From an uncultured Bacteroides sp. (lineage in GTDB: Bacteria > Bacteroidota > Bacteroidia > Bacteroidales > Bacteroidaceae): a stretch of 64,000 bases of DNA. The translations under genes and the position numbers were made by a program. Location of the stretch: positions 372,001 to 436,000 of the forward strand of contig CAQOGY010000002.1 of assembly GCA_948847595.1 (NCBI GenBank). Reading direction: 5' to 3'. Positions within the stretch are counted from its first letter, which is position 1. Each line of letters opens with the position of its first letter. Positions 25,630-35,690 of the stretch are shown here, piece by piece. Below the pieces are notes generated by a model, which ran no database searches, was not told the origin of the DNA, and saw only the letters and a program-made list of their open reading frames with translations.

Positions 25630-27720
25630 CTATTGAAATACATCAGAACTGTAACTTTTTAACCACTTTTCTATTTTTTGTACCATCGGAATCTCATACA
25701 AATACATCCAGTCACTACTGTTAGTTAACGACGAGAGGTGATGGTGATGATTCTGATCTGCAACATATCCATCAGGATTCTGCATGAAACGTGTTTGCGA
25801 ATAGATTTCCTCTAAATGAAACCGCATCTTTTTGAAATAGCTGCACAGCATTTCTATCTGTGTCAGAGCCTCACGATATTCTTCTTTATCTTTTGCCTTG
25901 TCAAAAGCTTCTAAAGCAAGCAATAATCGTACAGGATAATTAAACAATTGATTCGTTTGTTCATAAATCTCCAATGTATAGCGATTCCTCAGAGCTTCAC
26001 ATTGAGCTACTTTCAATCCTCTGCAAATTTTCTCATACCGCACAGATTCAATATGTGCCGCATCCAGTTTCTTCTGATACTTTTCGCTCCACTTCCCGGG
26101 AGTTTTGATATTTGGAAGTTCTATCAACCGGAAAGAGTTAGTCACTCCCCATGCCGGATTTCGGGAACCGGAAATAACGAGTGCCCCGTCGAAAAAGAAT
26201 GCAGATTCTTCCAGTTCCTCCAAAAAATCCATTTGAGAAAGAGACAAACCAAACTCACGTCGAGCGTGTGCTTCAATGTATTCACTGACGGTTCGTCCAG
26301 CAGGATGCCAGCCAAATTCACCTTGTGCAATAAATCCGCGCATCACTGTTTCTAAATGGGGAGAGCCATCATCCCAAGCAGTAGCGAAAATACCACTAAG
26401 CTGATTCTCAGCGACTAACTTACTGAAATCCTGAATATATTGCACTCTTGAGTTATTTCTCGGCATAAAAGGCGTTGCCCCTGTCGACGCAGCAGTAGCT
26501 CCCATTACTTTCAGATCATGCTGCCGATACCATTGTAACAATAAACGGTGAGGCAAAATTGTAGGATCTTCATAATGCCAACGCATATAAATACAATCTT
26601 TAGGAAACATCTGAATAGCTTTATCCAAACGTTCTGTGTTCCATCTTTTATCAACCTCTTCGTCGGACATCCGTTGGTGTAGCAATGGCCACACTCCGGC
26701 ATATTTTAGTGGCATATCGTCCCAAAAAACAGGTGTCTTACCATGTGCAACAGCAAAGTCACAAACTTTTCTTAACCACTCCATTTGTAACTCAAAAGCC
26801 GTCTTCCCTGTAGCCTTGCAACGCTCGTCAATACCGATTGCCGTAATTTCATCTCCACCGATATGAAGATATTTACTATCCGGCATAGCTTCCATCGCAT
26901 CCCGATACAAGTCGAACTGAAGGTCATATGTCCGAGGATCGGACGGACAAAACTCCCAGTCACTATGTTGATTCTCGCGAAGTTCCCAATGATGTTTCAG
27001 GATAAAGCCTGCATGCCCCAAGCCTTGTATCAGAGGACTGATTTCTATATACCTTTCTTTGGCATACCGGCAAATCGCCTGCATTTCCTGTTTGCTTATA
27101 GCGTTTGGTGCCCCGACTTCGGGGCGCCTGGTATAGCGCAACTTATCTTCCAGTTCCCAGATAATTGCATTTATCTTGTATCGGGCCATTTTATCAATTA
27201 TCCGATAATAATATTCTGTACGGTCGAGATGATGTTTCGTGTCAAGATGTATAGCCCGGTATGCTATTTCCGGATAATCAATGATTCTCAGTTGGGGGAT
27301 GGGGGTATGAGAATCCCGGCTATCTTCCATCAGTTGCTCTAAAGTCTGGCAACCATAGAATAATCCTGCCTGCGCACGGGCTGTGATTTCAATGGTCTCC
27401 GTTGTCACTTTCAATACATATCCTTCAGGAGATTCCGGTGTATTCTGCCCGGACAAAGAAAGAATGACTCCTTTTCCTGCCTTTTTAACGCGGGGCAATG
27501 CATCCGACAGTTTTCCCAAAATCGGTATTGTTGCTGTGTCTTCAGCTACAACAAAAGAGAGTTCATGTACATTTATTCCTTTCCCTTTCAGTATTTCTAC
27601 TTTCTGAGGCAAAGGCAGTAGCTGGAACTGCTTCGGCAAGTTTCCGGCCCAAACATTTGCTCCTCCCCAACAAGAAACGAGCAACAGTACTGTCAAGGTC
27701 TTTATTATTTTTATAAACAT
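25630..27720 (-). CDS. Beta-N-acetylhexosaminidase, GH20
   Basis: 696 residues with a signal peptide (IIKTLTVLLLVSCWGGANVW, a possible lipobox at SC-W is poor). The N-terminal GH20b-like domain lies at about 30-150. The catalytic (beta/alpha)8 barrel has HIGGDE with Asp290/Glu291, the pair that orients and protonates substrate, plus RAIHLDTKHHLDR at the barrel start. It removes terminal GlcNAc or GalNAc from the non-reducing end of glycans in the periplasm or at the surface. The C-terminal ~180 residues are helical. It is the last gene of the susC-susD-lipoprotein-sulfatase-GH20 operon, 15 bp after the sulfatase gene. Host glycan as target is inference. Confidence 0.92.
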   Translation of the reverse strand: MFIKIIKTLTVLLLVSCWGGANVWAGNLPKQFQLLPLPQKVEILKGKGINVHELSFVVAEDTATIPILGKLSDALPRVKKAGKGVILSLSGQNTPESPEGYVLKVTTETIEITARAQAGLFYGCQTLEQLMEDSRDSHTPIPQLRIIDYPEIAYRAIHLDTKHHLDRTEYYYRIIDKMARYKINAIIWELEDKLRYTRRPEVGAPNAISKQEMQAICRYAKERYIEISPLIQGLGHAGFILKHHWELRENQHSDWEFCPSDPRTYDLQFDLYRDAMEAMPDSKYLHIGGDEITAIGIDERCKATGKTAFELQMEWLRKVCDFAVAHGKTPVFWDDMPLKYAGVWPLLHQRMSDEEVDKRWNTERLDKAIQMFPKDCIYMRWHYEDPTILPHRLLLQWYRQHDLKVMGATAASTGATPFMPRNNSRVQYIQDFSKLVAENQLSGIFATAWDDGSPHLETVMRGFIAQGEFGWHPAGRTVSEYIEAHARREFGLSLSQMDFLEELEESAFFFDGALVISGSRNPAWGVTNSFRLIELPNIKTPGKWSEKYQKKLDAAHIESVRYEKICRGLKVAQCEALRNRYTLEIYEQTNQLFNYPVRLLLALEAFDKAKDKEEYREALTQIEMLCSYFKKMRFHLEEIYSQTRFMQNPDGYVADQNHHHHLSSLTNSSDWMYLYEIPMVQKIEKWLKSYSSDVFQ

Positions 27721-27735
27721 ATCTTATTCTGTCTT

Positions 27736-29277
27736 TTATAATTTCGGCATATTAAATCTTTTTATCTCTGCGTCTGTATGCTCCCTATTCATTATTTCTC
27801 TTATTTTTTCCACTATATCAGGATGATATCTGGCTATATTCGTTTGCTCGCGTGGATCCAAACTTAAGTCATAAAGTTCGATTGCTTTATTACCTTTAAA
27901 CAGGTTTGGAATAAACGCCTTCCATTTACCCATACGAACTGCTTTCTGCCCATCTAAATCAGGATATTCCCAATATAGAAACTCATGCTTTTGTTGTTCT
28001 CGTGATTTTCCCAGCATTTCCGGCAAAATGCTGACACCATCCGTTGGAGGAGATGGAAGACCAGCTATTTCACAGAAAGTAGGCATCATATCCCAAAAAG
28101 CAGAGATTAGCTCACTATGACTATTGGCCTTTACCTTTTTCGGCCAGGAAACAATCAATGGAGCCCGGACCCCACCTTCCCGCAAAGAACATTTCACCCA
28201 ACCCATATCATTTCTGAAAGGCTTGGCACTATCAAACCATGGAGAATCGGAACCACCGTTAAATGTCGGTCCGTTATCGCTCGTGAACATGATAATCGTG
28301 TTTTCATAAATACCCTGCTTCTTCAGTTCTGCAATTAAGCCACCTATCTGTTCATCCCAATGGCTGACCATCGCTGCATAGGTAGCACGGGGATACCGGC
28401 AGGGAAAATAACCTTTACTACCCACGTAGGGTGTTTCATCACCAAACTTATTGACGTAGTATTTCACCCAGCGTTCCGGAGCCTGGAGGGGAACGTGCGG
28501 AACCGGGGTAGTCCAAAACAAGACAAAAGGCTCGTCCTTTGAACGGTCTATGAATTGAATAATTTCCTCATACATCAGATCAGGAGAATAAGCCTTCTGA
28601 GTATATTTAGCATAGCTTTTTTCATTCTTCGGATCTGCTCCCTTATCCAGGGGAGTGTTAGGCACGGGATGAACATCATTAGGAAGATATTCGCGGTGTT
28701 CATTTCTGTAGAGAAACGGAGGATAATAAGTATGTGCCTGACGCTGGCAATTATACCCATAAAAAAAATCAAACCCCATTTTATTCGGGGTGCTTACAGA
28801 ACCGGGATAACCTAATCCCCACTTTCCAATACAGGCGGTAGTATATCCCGCCTTTTTCATCATGGCAGGAATCATCACCGTAGTAGCAGGAACGGGCGCC
28901 TGCCCTTCGAGGGTAGAGTCGGCAAGCATTGCCTCATGGCTCCAGACATTACCACGAGATGCCAGTTCCTCATTTCCACGGATATAGGCATGTCCGGTAT
29001 GCAGTCCGGTAAACAGTACGCAACGGGATGGAGCGGATACGGCAGTGCCCGAATAATGATTGACAAACGTCATTCCACTCTTTGCCAAAGCGTCAAGATT
29101 AGGAGTTTCGATAAGCTGCTGACCATAGCAGCCCAATTCGGCACGCCCCAGGTCATCTGCAAGAATATAGATGATATTAGGTTTGTGTGGTGTTTTGGCT
29201 TTCGCCTGTGCACTCCCTAAAACGGGGAATGCACACGCAAAAGTGCTTATTTTTAATATTAAGTTAGTAGAATTCAT
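27736..29277 (-). CDS. Sulfatase, S1 family, serine type
   Basis: 513 residues with an N-terminal signal sequence. The formylglycine motif is SAPSRCVLFTG, so Ser81 would be converted by an anaerobic sulfatase-maturing enzyme, as usual in Bacteroides. Metal ligands are in IYILADDLGRAE (Asp41, Asp42) and in MFTSDNGPTFNGGS. The conserved Lys/His region is CIGKWGLGYPG; the usual KWHLG His is Gly here, a notable substitution. It should remove sulfate from sugar residues in the periplasm. It is in one operon with SusC/D and GH20, so it probably uncovers HexNAc ends for GH20. Subfamily and regiospecificity cannot be set by eye. Confidence 0.9.
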   Translation of the reverse strand: MNSTNLILKISTFACAFPVLGSAQAKAKTPHKPNIIYILADDLGRAELGCYGQQLIETPNLDALAKSGMTFVNHYSGTAVSAPSRCVLFTGLHTGHAYIRGNEELASRGNVWSHEAMLADSTLEGQAPVPATTVMIPAMMKKAGYTTACIGKWGLGYPGSVSTPNKMGFDFFYGYNCQRQAHTYYPPFLYRNEHREYLPNDVHPVPNTPLDKGADPKNEKSYAKYTQKAYSPDLMYEEIIQFIDRSKDEPFVLFWTTPVPHVPLQAPERWVKYYVNKFGDETPYVGSKGYFPCRYPRATYAAMVSHWDEQIGGLIAELKKQGIYENTIIMFTSDNGPTFNGGSDSPWFDSAKPFRNDMGWVKCSLREGGVRAPLIVSWPKKVKANSHSELISAFWDMMPTFCEIAGLPSPPTDGVSILPEMLGKSREQQKHEFLYWEYPDLDGQKAVRMGKWKAFIPNLFKGNKAIELYDLSLDPREQTNIARYHPDIVEKIREIMNREHTDAEIKRFNMPKL

Positions 29278-29295
29278 TGTTATAAGATTAGTTGA

Positions 29296-30201
29296 TTACA
29301 AGTCCTCGGGAGACATGATAGTATACTTATATATCTCAAGCTCTGCCAAAGCGAAATAAGGAATTCCATCTGTTGTTTCCGTCACCTCAAACCATACCCA
29401 ACGCACAGGAGCCTTTGCCTGAACGATTTCGGAAGTATATATAGTGCTCACTGTTCCCGGCAAATCGGTATAAGAGGCCAGCAGGGTAGCTCCTCCTTTA
29501 CTGATATCGACTGAATTGCCATCTACGAATTTTACTCCGTCGAAGAATGCTTCCGGGTCATAGCCAGTGCTGCCATATACATTCAGTGTTTTCCATGAGC
29601 GGTCGTTGGCACGATTGCTATTGGTCGACTTGAATGAGAACGCACTGAACTCTTTCCCCAAATCAATAACGATATAATGAGGTAATGCAACAGGTGTCTG
29701 CCATTGTGAATGGAAAAAAGTAGCCACGTCACCGTCTATCAAGGCAGAAAGCGGACGCGTTGTAAAAGGTGCATTGGTATACATAGCCGATACATTCAAA
29801 GGAATCACCTCTGGATTGGAGTACGTAGGCAGCGCGCTTTCCGCCTGAGCGGAAATGGTAAAGACGTTTCCTCCCGTATTTCCCTCGTTGTAGGTCTGTA
29901 TTTTAAAGTCAATCTCACCATACCTATGCAGCAAATTATCCACCAGAAGAGAACTTGCAAAGGTGCTGATTTGCTTCCGGTATACTTTCCCCGTCTCAGG
30001 AATGGTATAATTTACTTCCACATATTTCAGGTTCTCGTCTTCAGGAAGAGTCCAGCTAAGTGTGATACTTCCGGGGCCAGGGGTAGCTTTTATATCTGTG
30101 ATATCTGAAGGGAACGGATAATTATTCCCGTCCTCCGAGCATGACATAAGCCCGCAAACACCACTGAGTATGCATATTACAACAAATAGTATTCTTTTCA
30201 T
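29296..30201 (-). CDS. Surface lipoprotein with Fn3-like and F5/8 type C (discoidin) domains
   Basis: 301 residues with a lipoprotein signal (VICILSGVCGLMSC, lipidated Cys near 21). Residues ~35-120 form a fibronectin-III-like domain (ITDIKATPGPGSITLSWTLP), and residues ~140-295 a galactose-binding-like discoidin fold (PLSALIDGDVATFFHSQWQ, PHYIVIDLGKEFSAFSF). It lies after susD at the position of SusE/F-type surface glycan-binding proteins, 13 bp downstream. The likely job is to hold glycan at the outer surface for SusC/D. It resembles the DUF4959/DUF5000 lipoproteins of other PULs but is shorter. Confidence 0.82.
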   Translation of the reverse strand: MKRILFVVICILSGVCGLMSCSEDGNNYPFPSDITDIKATPGPGSITLSWTLPEDENLKYVEVNYTIPETGKVYRKQISTFASSLLVDNLLHRYGEIDFKIQTYNEGNTGGNVFTISAQAESALPTYSNPEVIPLNVSAMYTNAPFTTRPLSALIDGDVATFFHSQWQTPVALPHYIVIDLGKEFSAFSFKSTNSNRANDRSWKTLNVYGSTGYDPEAFFDGVKFVDGNSVDISKGGATLLASYTDLPGTVSTIYTSEIVQAKAPVRWVWFEVTETTDGIPYFALAELEIYKYTIMSPEDL

Positions 30202-30214
30202 ATTCTATAAACTT

Positions 30215-32131
30215 TTAATATTTAGGATTCTGTACCATATTCGGATTCTTATTTATTTCTGCACTCGGTATGGGCAACAGGTATTGCCGGGGAGCGTCAA
30301 ATCTGCGTTGGTCCGGCAGTTCTATGATTTTTGCAAAATCCTGAAGGGTGGTGGCATTAATATCAAGCCCTCTCACCGGGACGTTGAAATAGATATCTCC
30401 GAGTTTCCAACGGCGGATATCCCAAAAGTTATGGTTTTCCTGATAAAGCTCAATCATACGTTCCTGACGAACAATATTGGTAAGCTGACCGTTTGGTCCT
30501 CCTTTCCCATCCGAATAATCCGAGAATGGATGTTTGGCATTCGCCCAGCTATCCTTGACAGCCGGAAGCCCTGCACGTTTCCTTACCAAATCCAGATAGG
30601 GCATTCCTTTTGCCGGATAACCTTCTTTATCATACCCCACACATGCTTCTGCATAATTGAGATAAAGTTCCGCCAGACGAATCACAGGCCAAGGAAATTC
30701 GTAATTATTTTCCTTACCACTTTCGGCTGCTGCCTGTCCGGGATGTACCGCTTTTTTATTCAGATACCCGGTCTTCGAATAGTTATTCGTACGGTCATCA
30801 TAGAGTCCGCAGTTTTCATTCTTCAGGAATCCGGTAAGCCACTTCTTCCCTCCTGCACGTTTGGCATTAAAACTGGCTGCATATGCATCTTTTTCCTTCT
30901 CAGTCAGACATTCAAAATATCCATTCTGAAAAGCTACCCATGCATAAAAACGAGGTTCGCGGTCGAGGTGCATACGCAAAGTCTGTTTACCAGCTTCTGC
31001 AAATTCCATCCCTTCCGGTATGGTTACAATGTCGAGCCGGTTGGGGTAATCAAATTCGGGATCTTCATCAACAGGCAAACCGTTCTTGGTGTAGAAACGG
31101 TCAATCATGGTCATCGTAGGTGCTATTCCGTTCCATCCGCCTCCTTTCAGCCAGGGAATAGATTTACGCTGGATACTTAGCGGACCGGCTTTTCTGGTTT
31201 CTGCAAAAATCACTTCCCTACAGTTGTCTTTATCCATAAAAGAAAAACGCAGGGTACGGATGAGCTGATCCTTGGGTTCCGGCAAACTGGAGAAAGTGCC
31301 TGGCTGCATTTCATATAGTGAATAATTCTTTTCAGCAAGCTGGATAGCTTCCCAGGCCGCATCCGCTGCTATTTTCCATTTATTAGGATCATAAGTCAGG
31401 TTCATCAGCAATGTACCGTCATGGTTCTTGAAATCACTGTAATCACTATTTCCATTGAAAAGAGGCGAAGCCGCATAAAGTAACAAACGTGCTTTGAATG
31501 CTTTGGCTGCCGTAGAAGTGGCAAGTCCATATTCGTTTCCTTCCCGTGTTTCTGGGAGCCGTGCCGCCGCATCGTCAAACAGGCCGGCAACCCACGCCAC
31601 ACATTCATCATAAGGCATCCGCGAAAGATAATTCTCTCGTGGCGTATCGAACTTGGGAGTTTCTTTCACCAGAACAGTCGGGCCGTAGCATTTCATCAAA
31701 AGCAGATGAAAATAAGCAATCAGGAAATCTGCCTGTGCCGTGTAATCTTCAATCACAGCCGGGTCCATACCAGGAACTGTATTGATGTTCTCTTTCAATA
31801 AATAACATTGGCGAATGCCCTGAAACAAAGTGTTCCAATAGCTTAAAATTGTATTGTTGGAATCGTAGTTACCTTCTGCAAATTTCACGTATGCACACTG
31901 ATTAAAAGGACTGATCGTTTCGTCACCGGTAAAATCCAGACAGTCATCCACATAATTGGACTGAGGAAGATATCCGTAACATGAGTACAAGTATTTCTCC
32001 GCTGCTTTAGGATTGGTAAACACATCCTTTTCCGTAGGTACCTCATTGGGGACAATGTCCAGGTAGTCGCAGGAGTTCAGAGATACTGCCACAAATAAGA
32101 TACTGAGAATATATTTAAATGTCTTTTTCAT
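30215..32131 (-). CDS. SusD/RagB-family nutrient-binding outer membrane lipoprotein
   Basis: 638 residues with lipobox SLNSC near residue 20, followed by DYLDIVPNEVPTEKDVF, the standard SusD start. Tetratricopeptide-like helices include FLIAYFHLLLMKCYGPTVLV and ATSTAAKAFKARLLLYAASP. The C-terminal RagB/SusD block has IRLAELYLNYAEACVGYDKE and IVRQERMIELYQENHNFWDI. It forms the surface lid on the SusC channel and binds the target glycan. It starts 12 bp after susC stops. Its longer size suits large or branched glycans, but the ligand cannot be deduced. Confidence 0.95.
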   Translation of the reverse strand: MKKTFKYILSILFVAVSLNSCDYLDIVPNEVPTEKDVFTNPKAAEKYLYSCYGYLPQSNYVDDCLDFTGDETISPFNQCAYVKFAEGNYDSNNTILSYWNTLFQGIRQCYLLKENINTVPGMDPAVIEDYTAQADFLIAYFHLLLMKCYGPTVLVKETPKFDTPRENYLSRMPYDECVAWVAGLFDDAAARLPETREGNEYGLATSTAAKAFKARLLLYAASPLFNGNSDYSDFKNHDGTLLMNLTYDPNKWKIAADAAWEAIQLAEKNYSLYEMQPGTFSSLPEPKDQLIRTLRFSFMDKDNCREVIFAETRKAGPLSIQRKSIPWLKGGGWNGIAPTMTMIDRFYTKNGLPVDEDPEFDYPNRLDIVTIPEGMEFAEAGKQTLRMHLDREPRFYAWVAFQNGYFECLTEKEKDAYAASFNAKRAGGKKWLTGFLKNENCGLYDDRTNNYSKTGYLNKKAVHPGQAAAESGKENNYEFPWPVIRLAELYLNYAEACVGYDKEGYPAKGMPYLDLVRKRAGLPAVKDSWANAKHPFSDYSDGKGGPNGQLTNIVRQERMIELYQENHNFWDIRRWKLGDIYFNVPVRGLDINATTLQDFAKIIELPDQRRFDAPRQYLLPIPSAEINKNPNMVQNPKY

Positions 32132-32143
32132 AATACATCACTT

Positions 32144-35100
32144 TTATTTGTTGTTAAATGTCATCTGAAAACCGATATTGAATACACGTTGTGTCGGATA
32201 TTTTAGTCCGCTTCCTCCTCCTTGTTCAGGGTCCCATAGGTCGAACTTGGAGAATGTCAGCAAGTTGTTTCCACTGACATATAGACGCATATTCTTAAAA
32301 GTATATCCTATTTCCGCATTTTTCAGCTTCAGGAAAGCGCCATCCCTCATCCAGTAATCGGACGTTTTAGTATTGTTCTCATTTGTATTTCTTGATAAGC
32401 GCGGATAACCGGCACCACTATTCTGATTATCCGGTGACCAATGGGCATCTGCTACCCATTGAAGTACATTACGTAATGAACTGTTCCCGAAAGGATGGAA
32501 ATCACTGATAAACAGAGATGTCTTAGCTACTCCCTGAAAGAAGAATGAGAAATCCAGATTTCTCCACTTGAATGAAGGACCGAAACCATACACAATCTCC
32601 GGAACGGTCGGATTGCCCAGCCACACCCAGTCATCAGTATTGATGATTTCGTCATCATAACCACGTATCTTCGATATATTTTTATATTTGATATCTCCGG
32701 CTTTAACTAATTGTCCCAATTGCTGATTATAATTATCAGCTTCGGCCTGATCTATAAACAGTCCGTCCGAAAGATATCCCTTTACGACATTCATACTTAC
32801 ACCTACTCTCGACTGAAAAGGAAACGCAGGGGGTTCATCGCAGGCAACAATTTCATTATGGGCATACGTGAATGTTCCTTTGAAATTGACGAAAAAGTCC
32901 TTGCCCAGCTTCTTATCATACCCCAGAGATAAATCAATTCCCTGATTTTTCATTTTCGCCAGATTACCGTATACGGCAGTGGTAGCGGTTCCCAAATAGT
33001 TGGGAATAGTGGCTTGTTGCTGGAAAATGTTCTTTCTGTTTTCCCGGAAATATTCTACTGTGAAATTCAGCGAACGAAACAGTTGTACATCCATCCCGAC
33101 ATTGAACTTTGCTCCTACTTCCCATGTGATACCTTCATTGGCATAGCGATTATAGGTAGGTCCATTCTGAGTATAATTCTGTCCGAGGCCGGTAGTGTAC
33201 CCCTTACCGCCGAGATTGATTTGTGACATATAAATAAAACGCGCCCCGCCAATCTGGTCGTTACCTACCAAACCATACGAAGAACGTAACTTAAGTCTGG
33301 ATACAGTGTTTCTCAGAGGTTCAAAAAAGCGTTCTTCACTGATATTATAACCCACTGCGATAGAAGGGAAAAGTCCGAAACGATGTCCCTTGGCGAAATT
33401 CTCAGAACCGTTGTAGCCGACATTCGCCTCAAGCATATACTTCTGGTCATAAACATAAGAAGCACGTGCCGCAATTCCTTGTTTACGCTGGGGAAGTGAG
33501 TTTATCACATTATTTCCCGGTGTGTTATTCACCAGTTCGTCCTGATTGTACAGCAACATAGCGCTGACGTCATGTTTTCCAAAAATACGGCTATAATCTA
33601 TCATTGCTTCCAGATACACCCGGCGATTTCCTGAATTAGAGCTGGTAATACCCAGTGTGGTAGCCACTTCTTCTCCGATGCGACTGGTGTTATAGTCGTA
33701 GCTTCCATCTTCATTCTGGGTATAATCGGTAATCATGAACTTGTTCCAGTTTGAGGTACGCGCATTGTTTGTCTTAGCCCAGTTCTTAAAAGAAGCCAGT
33801 GCCTTAAAGCGTAATCCCTTGGTGATGAAATTCAATTTCTGCTCGTACTCAAGCGAAGCGATAACCGTACTTTCAAAATAATCATTATAGTTTGTTGTCG
33901 CCTGTGCCACAGGATTGAGGTAGTTACCAACCAAACGTTGCGTGCTGCCCCATTTCACATAGTTAGTTACCCCGTCGGGTTCAAAAAAAACCGGAAATTC
34001 TACGGGAGAAGTATCCATGGTGTTTGCAAAGATGCTATTCATACCCATATTAGGCTGTATACCATCCCGCAACTGCACATTGAGCCGAAGCGATAACCTG
34101 GCACTCTTACTCAAACTGGCATTGATATTGTTCTGAAAGTTATAGCGCATAATGTTGATATTGTTATTATAAGAGAAGAAGTCCTTAGAACGGTTCTTAA
34201 GCATACCATCTTCGTGCACTACTGTTATACTGGAGAAATAGTTCACCCGTTTCCCACCTCCCCGGATATTGAAATGGACTCTTTCTGTAAAAGAGGTATT
34301 TTTGAACAGCTCATTATACCAATTGACATCCGGGAAAACATAAGGATTCAGTCTGGCTCTTGTCCCGGCAATCTTGTCGGCAGTATAAGGCACATCTCCG
34401 CTTCCGTCATTGGCGACAGCTTCGTTGAATAATTCCATATAAGTGGCCCCGTCTACAAACTTCGGAACGCTGGTAGGTTGTTTCAATTGTCCTTCGATAC
34501 GAAAATTGATGATAGGCCGGTCGATGTTGTACCCGGATTTGGTAGTGACAATCATCACACCGTTTGCACCACGACTACCATACATGGCAGTAGCTGTAGC
34601 ATCCTTTAAGATTGAAAAACTTTCAATAATTTCAGGATCAAGGTTATTCAGGTCACTTGCCGATATCTGTACACCATCTAAAACAATCAAGGGATCGGTC
34701 ACCTCACTCATAGTAGCAATTCCCCTGATCCAAAAGTTTGATCCGTCTACTCCGGGCTGTCCAGTCCGCTGAACAGCAACAACACCTGCCAACCGACCGG
34801 CAAAAGCATTTGAAAGACTTGTCACAGGGACTTTCAAGTCAGCCGGACGAACCGACTCAACCGAACCCACCATACTTGCTTTCTTCTGCCCTGTACCGTA
34901 GGCAGTAACCACCACTTCTTCTATCTCCTTCACGGACTCCTTCAATGTGATGGTAATATTAGAGCGGTTCCCAACCTCTACTTCCTGAGTGATGTATCCG
35001 ATAAATGACACTTTGAGGGTAGCCTTGCCTGAAGGAACCGTAATAGAATACAAGCCGTCGACGTCGGTAATCGTGCCTGCATCTGTCCCCGCTACTTGTA

Positions 35101-35545
35101 CCGATGCACCGATAATGGCTTCTCCATGCTCATCTTTCACCAGACCTACCACCGTTCTTTTTCCCTGTTGCTGGGCTTTGGGTGTAGATTCTTTTACGTT
35201 TTTCAGAATAATTTGCCGGTCATTGATTTCATAGTTGACAGATAATCCCTTCAATAATAAATCCAAAACCTGGTCAACTCGTTTATCCTTAACTTTGATA
35301 TCTACTTTCTTGCTATTATCAAGCACTCCGCCATAATAAAGAAAGACAAATTCGCTTTCCTTTTCAATATGCTGTAAGATACTTTTTATGGGAGTATTAT
35401 AAAACTCAAATGTGAATTTTTTATCTTGCACATATTTTGATTGTGCATAAGCTGATATTGATATTGGTATACATAAAAAGACTGTAAAGAGTATGATTTT
35501 TGATAAATTAGTAATCATACCCACATTAATCTGATTGTTTTTCAT
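32144..35545 (-). CDS. SusC/RagA TonB-dependent receptor with N-terminal STN signalling domain
   Basis: Start taken at 35545 (MKNNQINVGMITNLSKIILF), giving a normal signal peptide and about 1133 residues. Domains in order: STN at about 45-110 (FYNTPIKSILQHIEKESEF), CarboxypepD_reg at about 125-205 (VGLVKDEHGEAIIGASVQVA), TonB box and plug (EEVVVTAYGTGQKKASMVGS), the 22-strand barrel, and the C-terminal beta signal. The STN domain fits regulation through the upstream FecR-type anti-sigma and ECF sigma. It imports glycan oligomers with the SusD partner. It is the first gene of the five-gene operon. Confidence 0.95.
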   Translation of the reverse strand: MKNNQINVGMITNLSKIILFTVFLCIPISISAYAQSKYVQDKKFTFEFYNTPIKSILQHIEKESEFVFLYYGGVLDNSKKVDIKVKDKRVDQVLDLLLKGLSVNYEINDRQIILKNVKESTPKAQQQGKRTVVGLVKDEHGEAIIGASVQVAGTDAGTITDVDGLYSITVPSGKATLKVSFIGYITQEVEVGNRSNITITLKESVKEIEEVVVTAYGTGQKKASMVGSVESVRPADLKVPVTSLSNAFAGRLAGVVAVQRTGQPGVDGSNFWIRGIATMSEVTDPLIVLDGVQISASDLNNLDPEIIESFSILKDATATAMYGSRGANGVMIVTTKSGYNIDRPIINFRIEGQLKQPTSVPKFVDGATYMELFNEAVANDGSGDVPYTADKIAGTRARLNPYVFPDVNWYNELFKNTSFTERVHFNIRGGGKRVNYFSSITVVHEDGMLKNRSKDFFSYNNNINIMRYNFQNNINASLSKSARLSLRLNVQLRDGIQPNMGMNSIFANTMDTSPVEFPVFFEPDGVTNYVKWGSTQRLVGNYLNPVAQATTNYNDYFESTVIASLEYEQKLNFITKGLRFKALASFKNWAKTNNARTSNWNKFMITDYTQNEDGSYDYNTSRIGEEVATTLGITSSNSGNRRVYLEAMIDYSRIFGKHDVSAMLLYNQDELVNNTPGNNVINSLPQRKQGIAARASYVYDQKYMLEANVGYNGSENFAKGHRFGLFPSIAVGYNISEERFFEPLRNTVSRLKLRSSYGLVGNDQIGGARFIYMSQINLGGKGYTTGLGQNYTQNGPTYNRYANEGITWEVGAKFNVGMDVQLFRSLNFTVEYFRENRKNIFQQQATIPNYLGTATTAVYGNLAKMKNQGIDLSLGYDKKLGKDFFVNFKGTFTYAHNEIVACDEPPAFPFQSRVGVSMNVVKGYLSDGLFIDQAEADNYNQQLGQLVKAGDIKYKNISKIRGYDDEIINTDDWVWLGNPTVPEIVYGFGPSFKWRNLDFSFFFQGVAKTSLFISDFHPFGNSSLRNVLQWVADAHWSPDNQNSGAGYPRLSRNTNENNTKTSDYWMRDGAFLKLKNAEIGYTFKNMRLYVSGNNLLTFSKFDLWDPEQGGGSGLKYPTQRVFNIGFQMTFNNK

Positions 35546-35604
35546 AACTTTGTGGAGTTTAAGATTAACCATTATAAATGGTTTAATTATTTTGCAATTA
35601 TAAG

Positions 35605-35637
35605 CCGGATAGTACTGCAATATTATCCGGTTTTTTT
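35605..35637 (+). terminator. Hairpin with T7 run, opposite to the PUL, in the susC leader
   Basis: CCGGATA at 35605-35611 and TATCCGG at 35624-35630 form a 7-bp stem followed by TTTTTTT on the plus strand. It would stop antisense transcription coming from inside susC. On the PUL strand it is just a leader hairpin between fecR and susC. Confidence 0.45.
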
Positions 35638-35690
35638 GTGTTTTTCTTATGTCATAGGCTTTATCATTTTAGTGGATTAAATCTAAGTTA

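Noticed and set aside
30170..31180. 336-codon open frame on the plus strand
   Set aside because: Antisense to susD; no domain, and the opposite strand has full family motifs.
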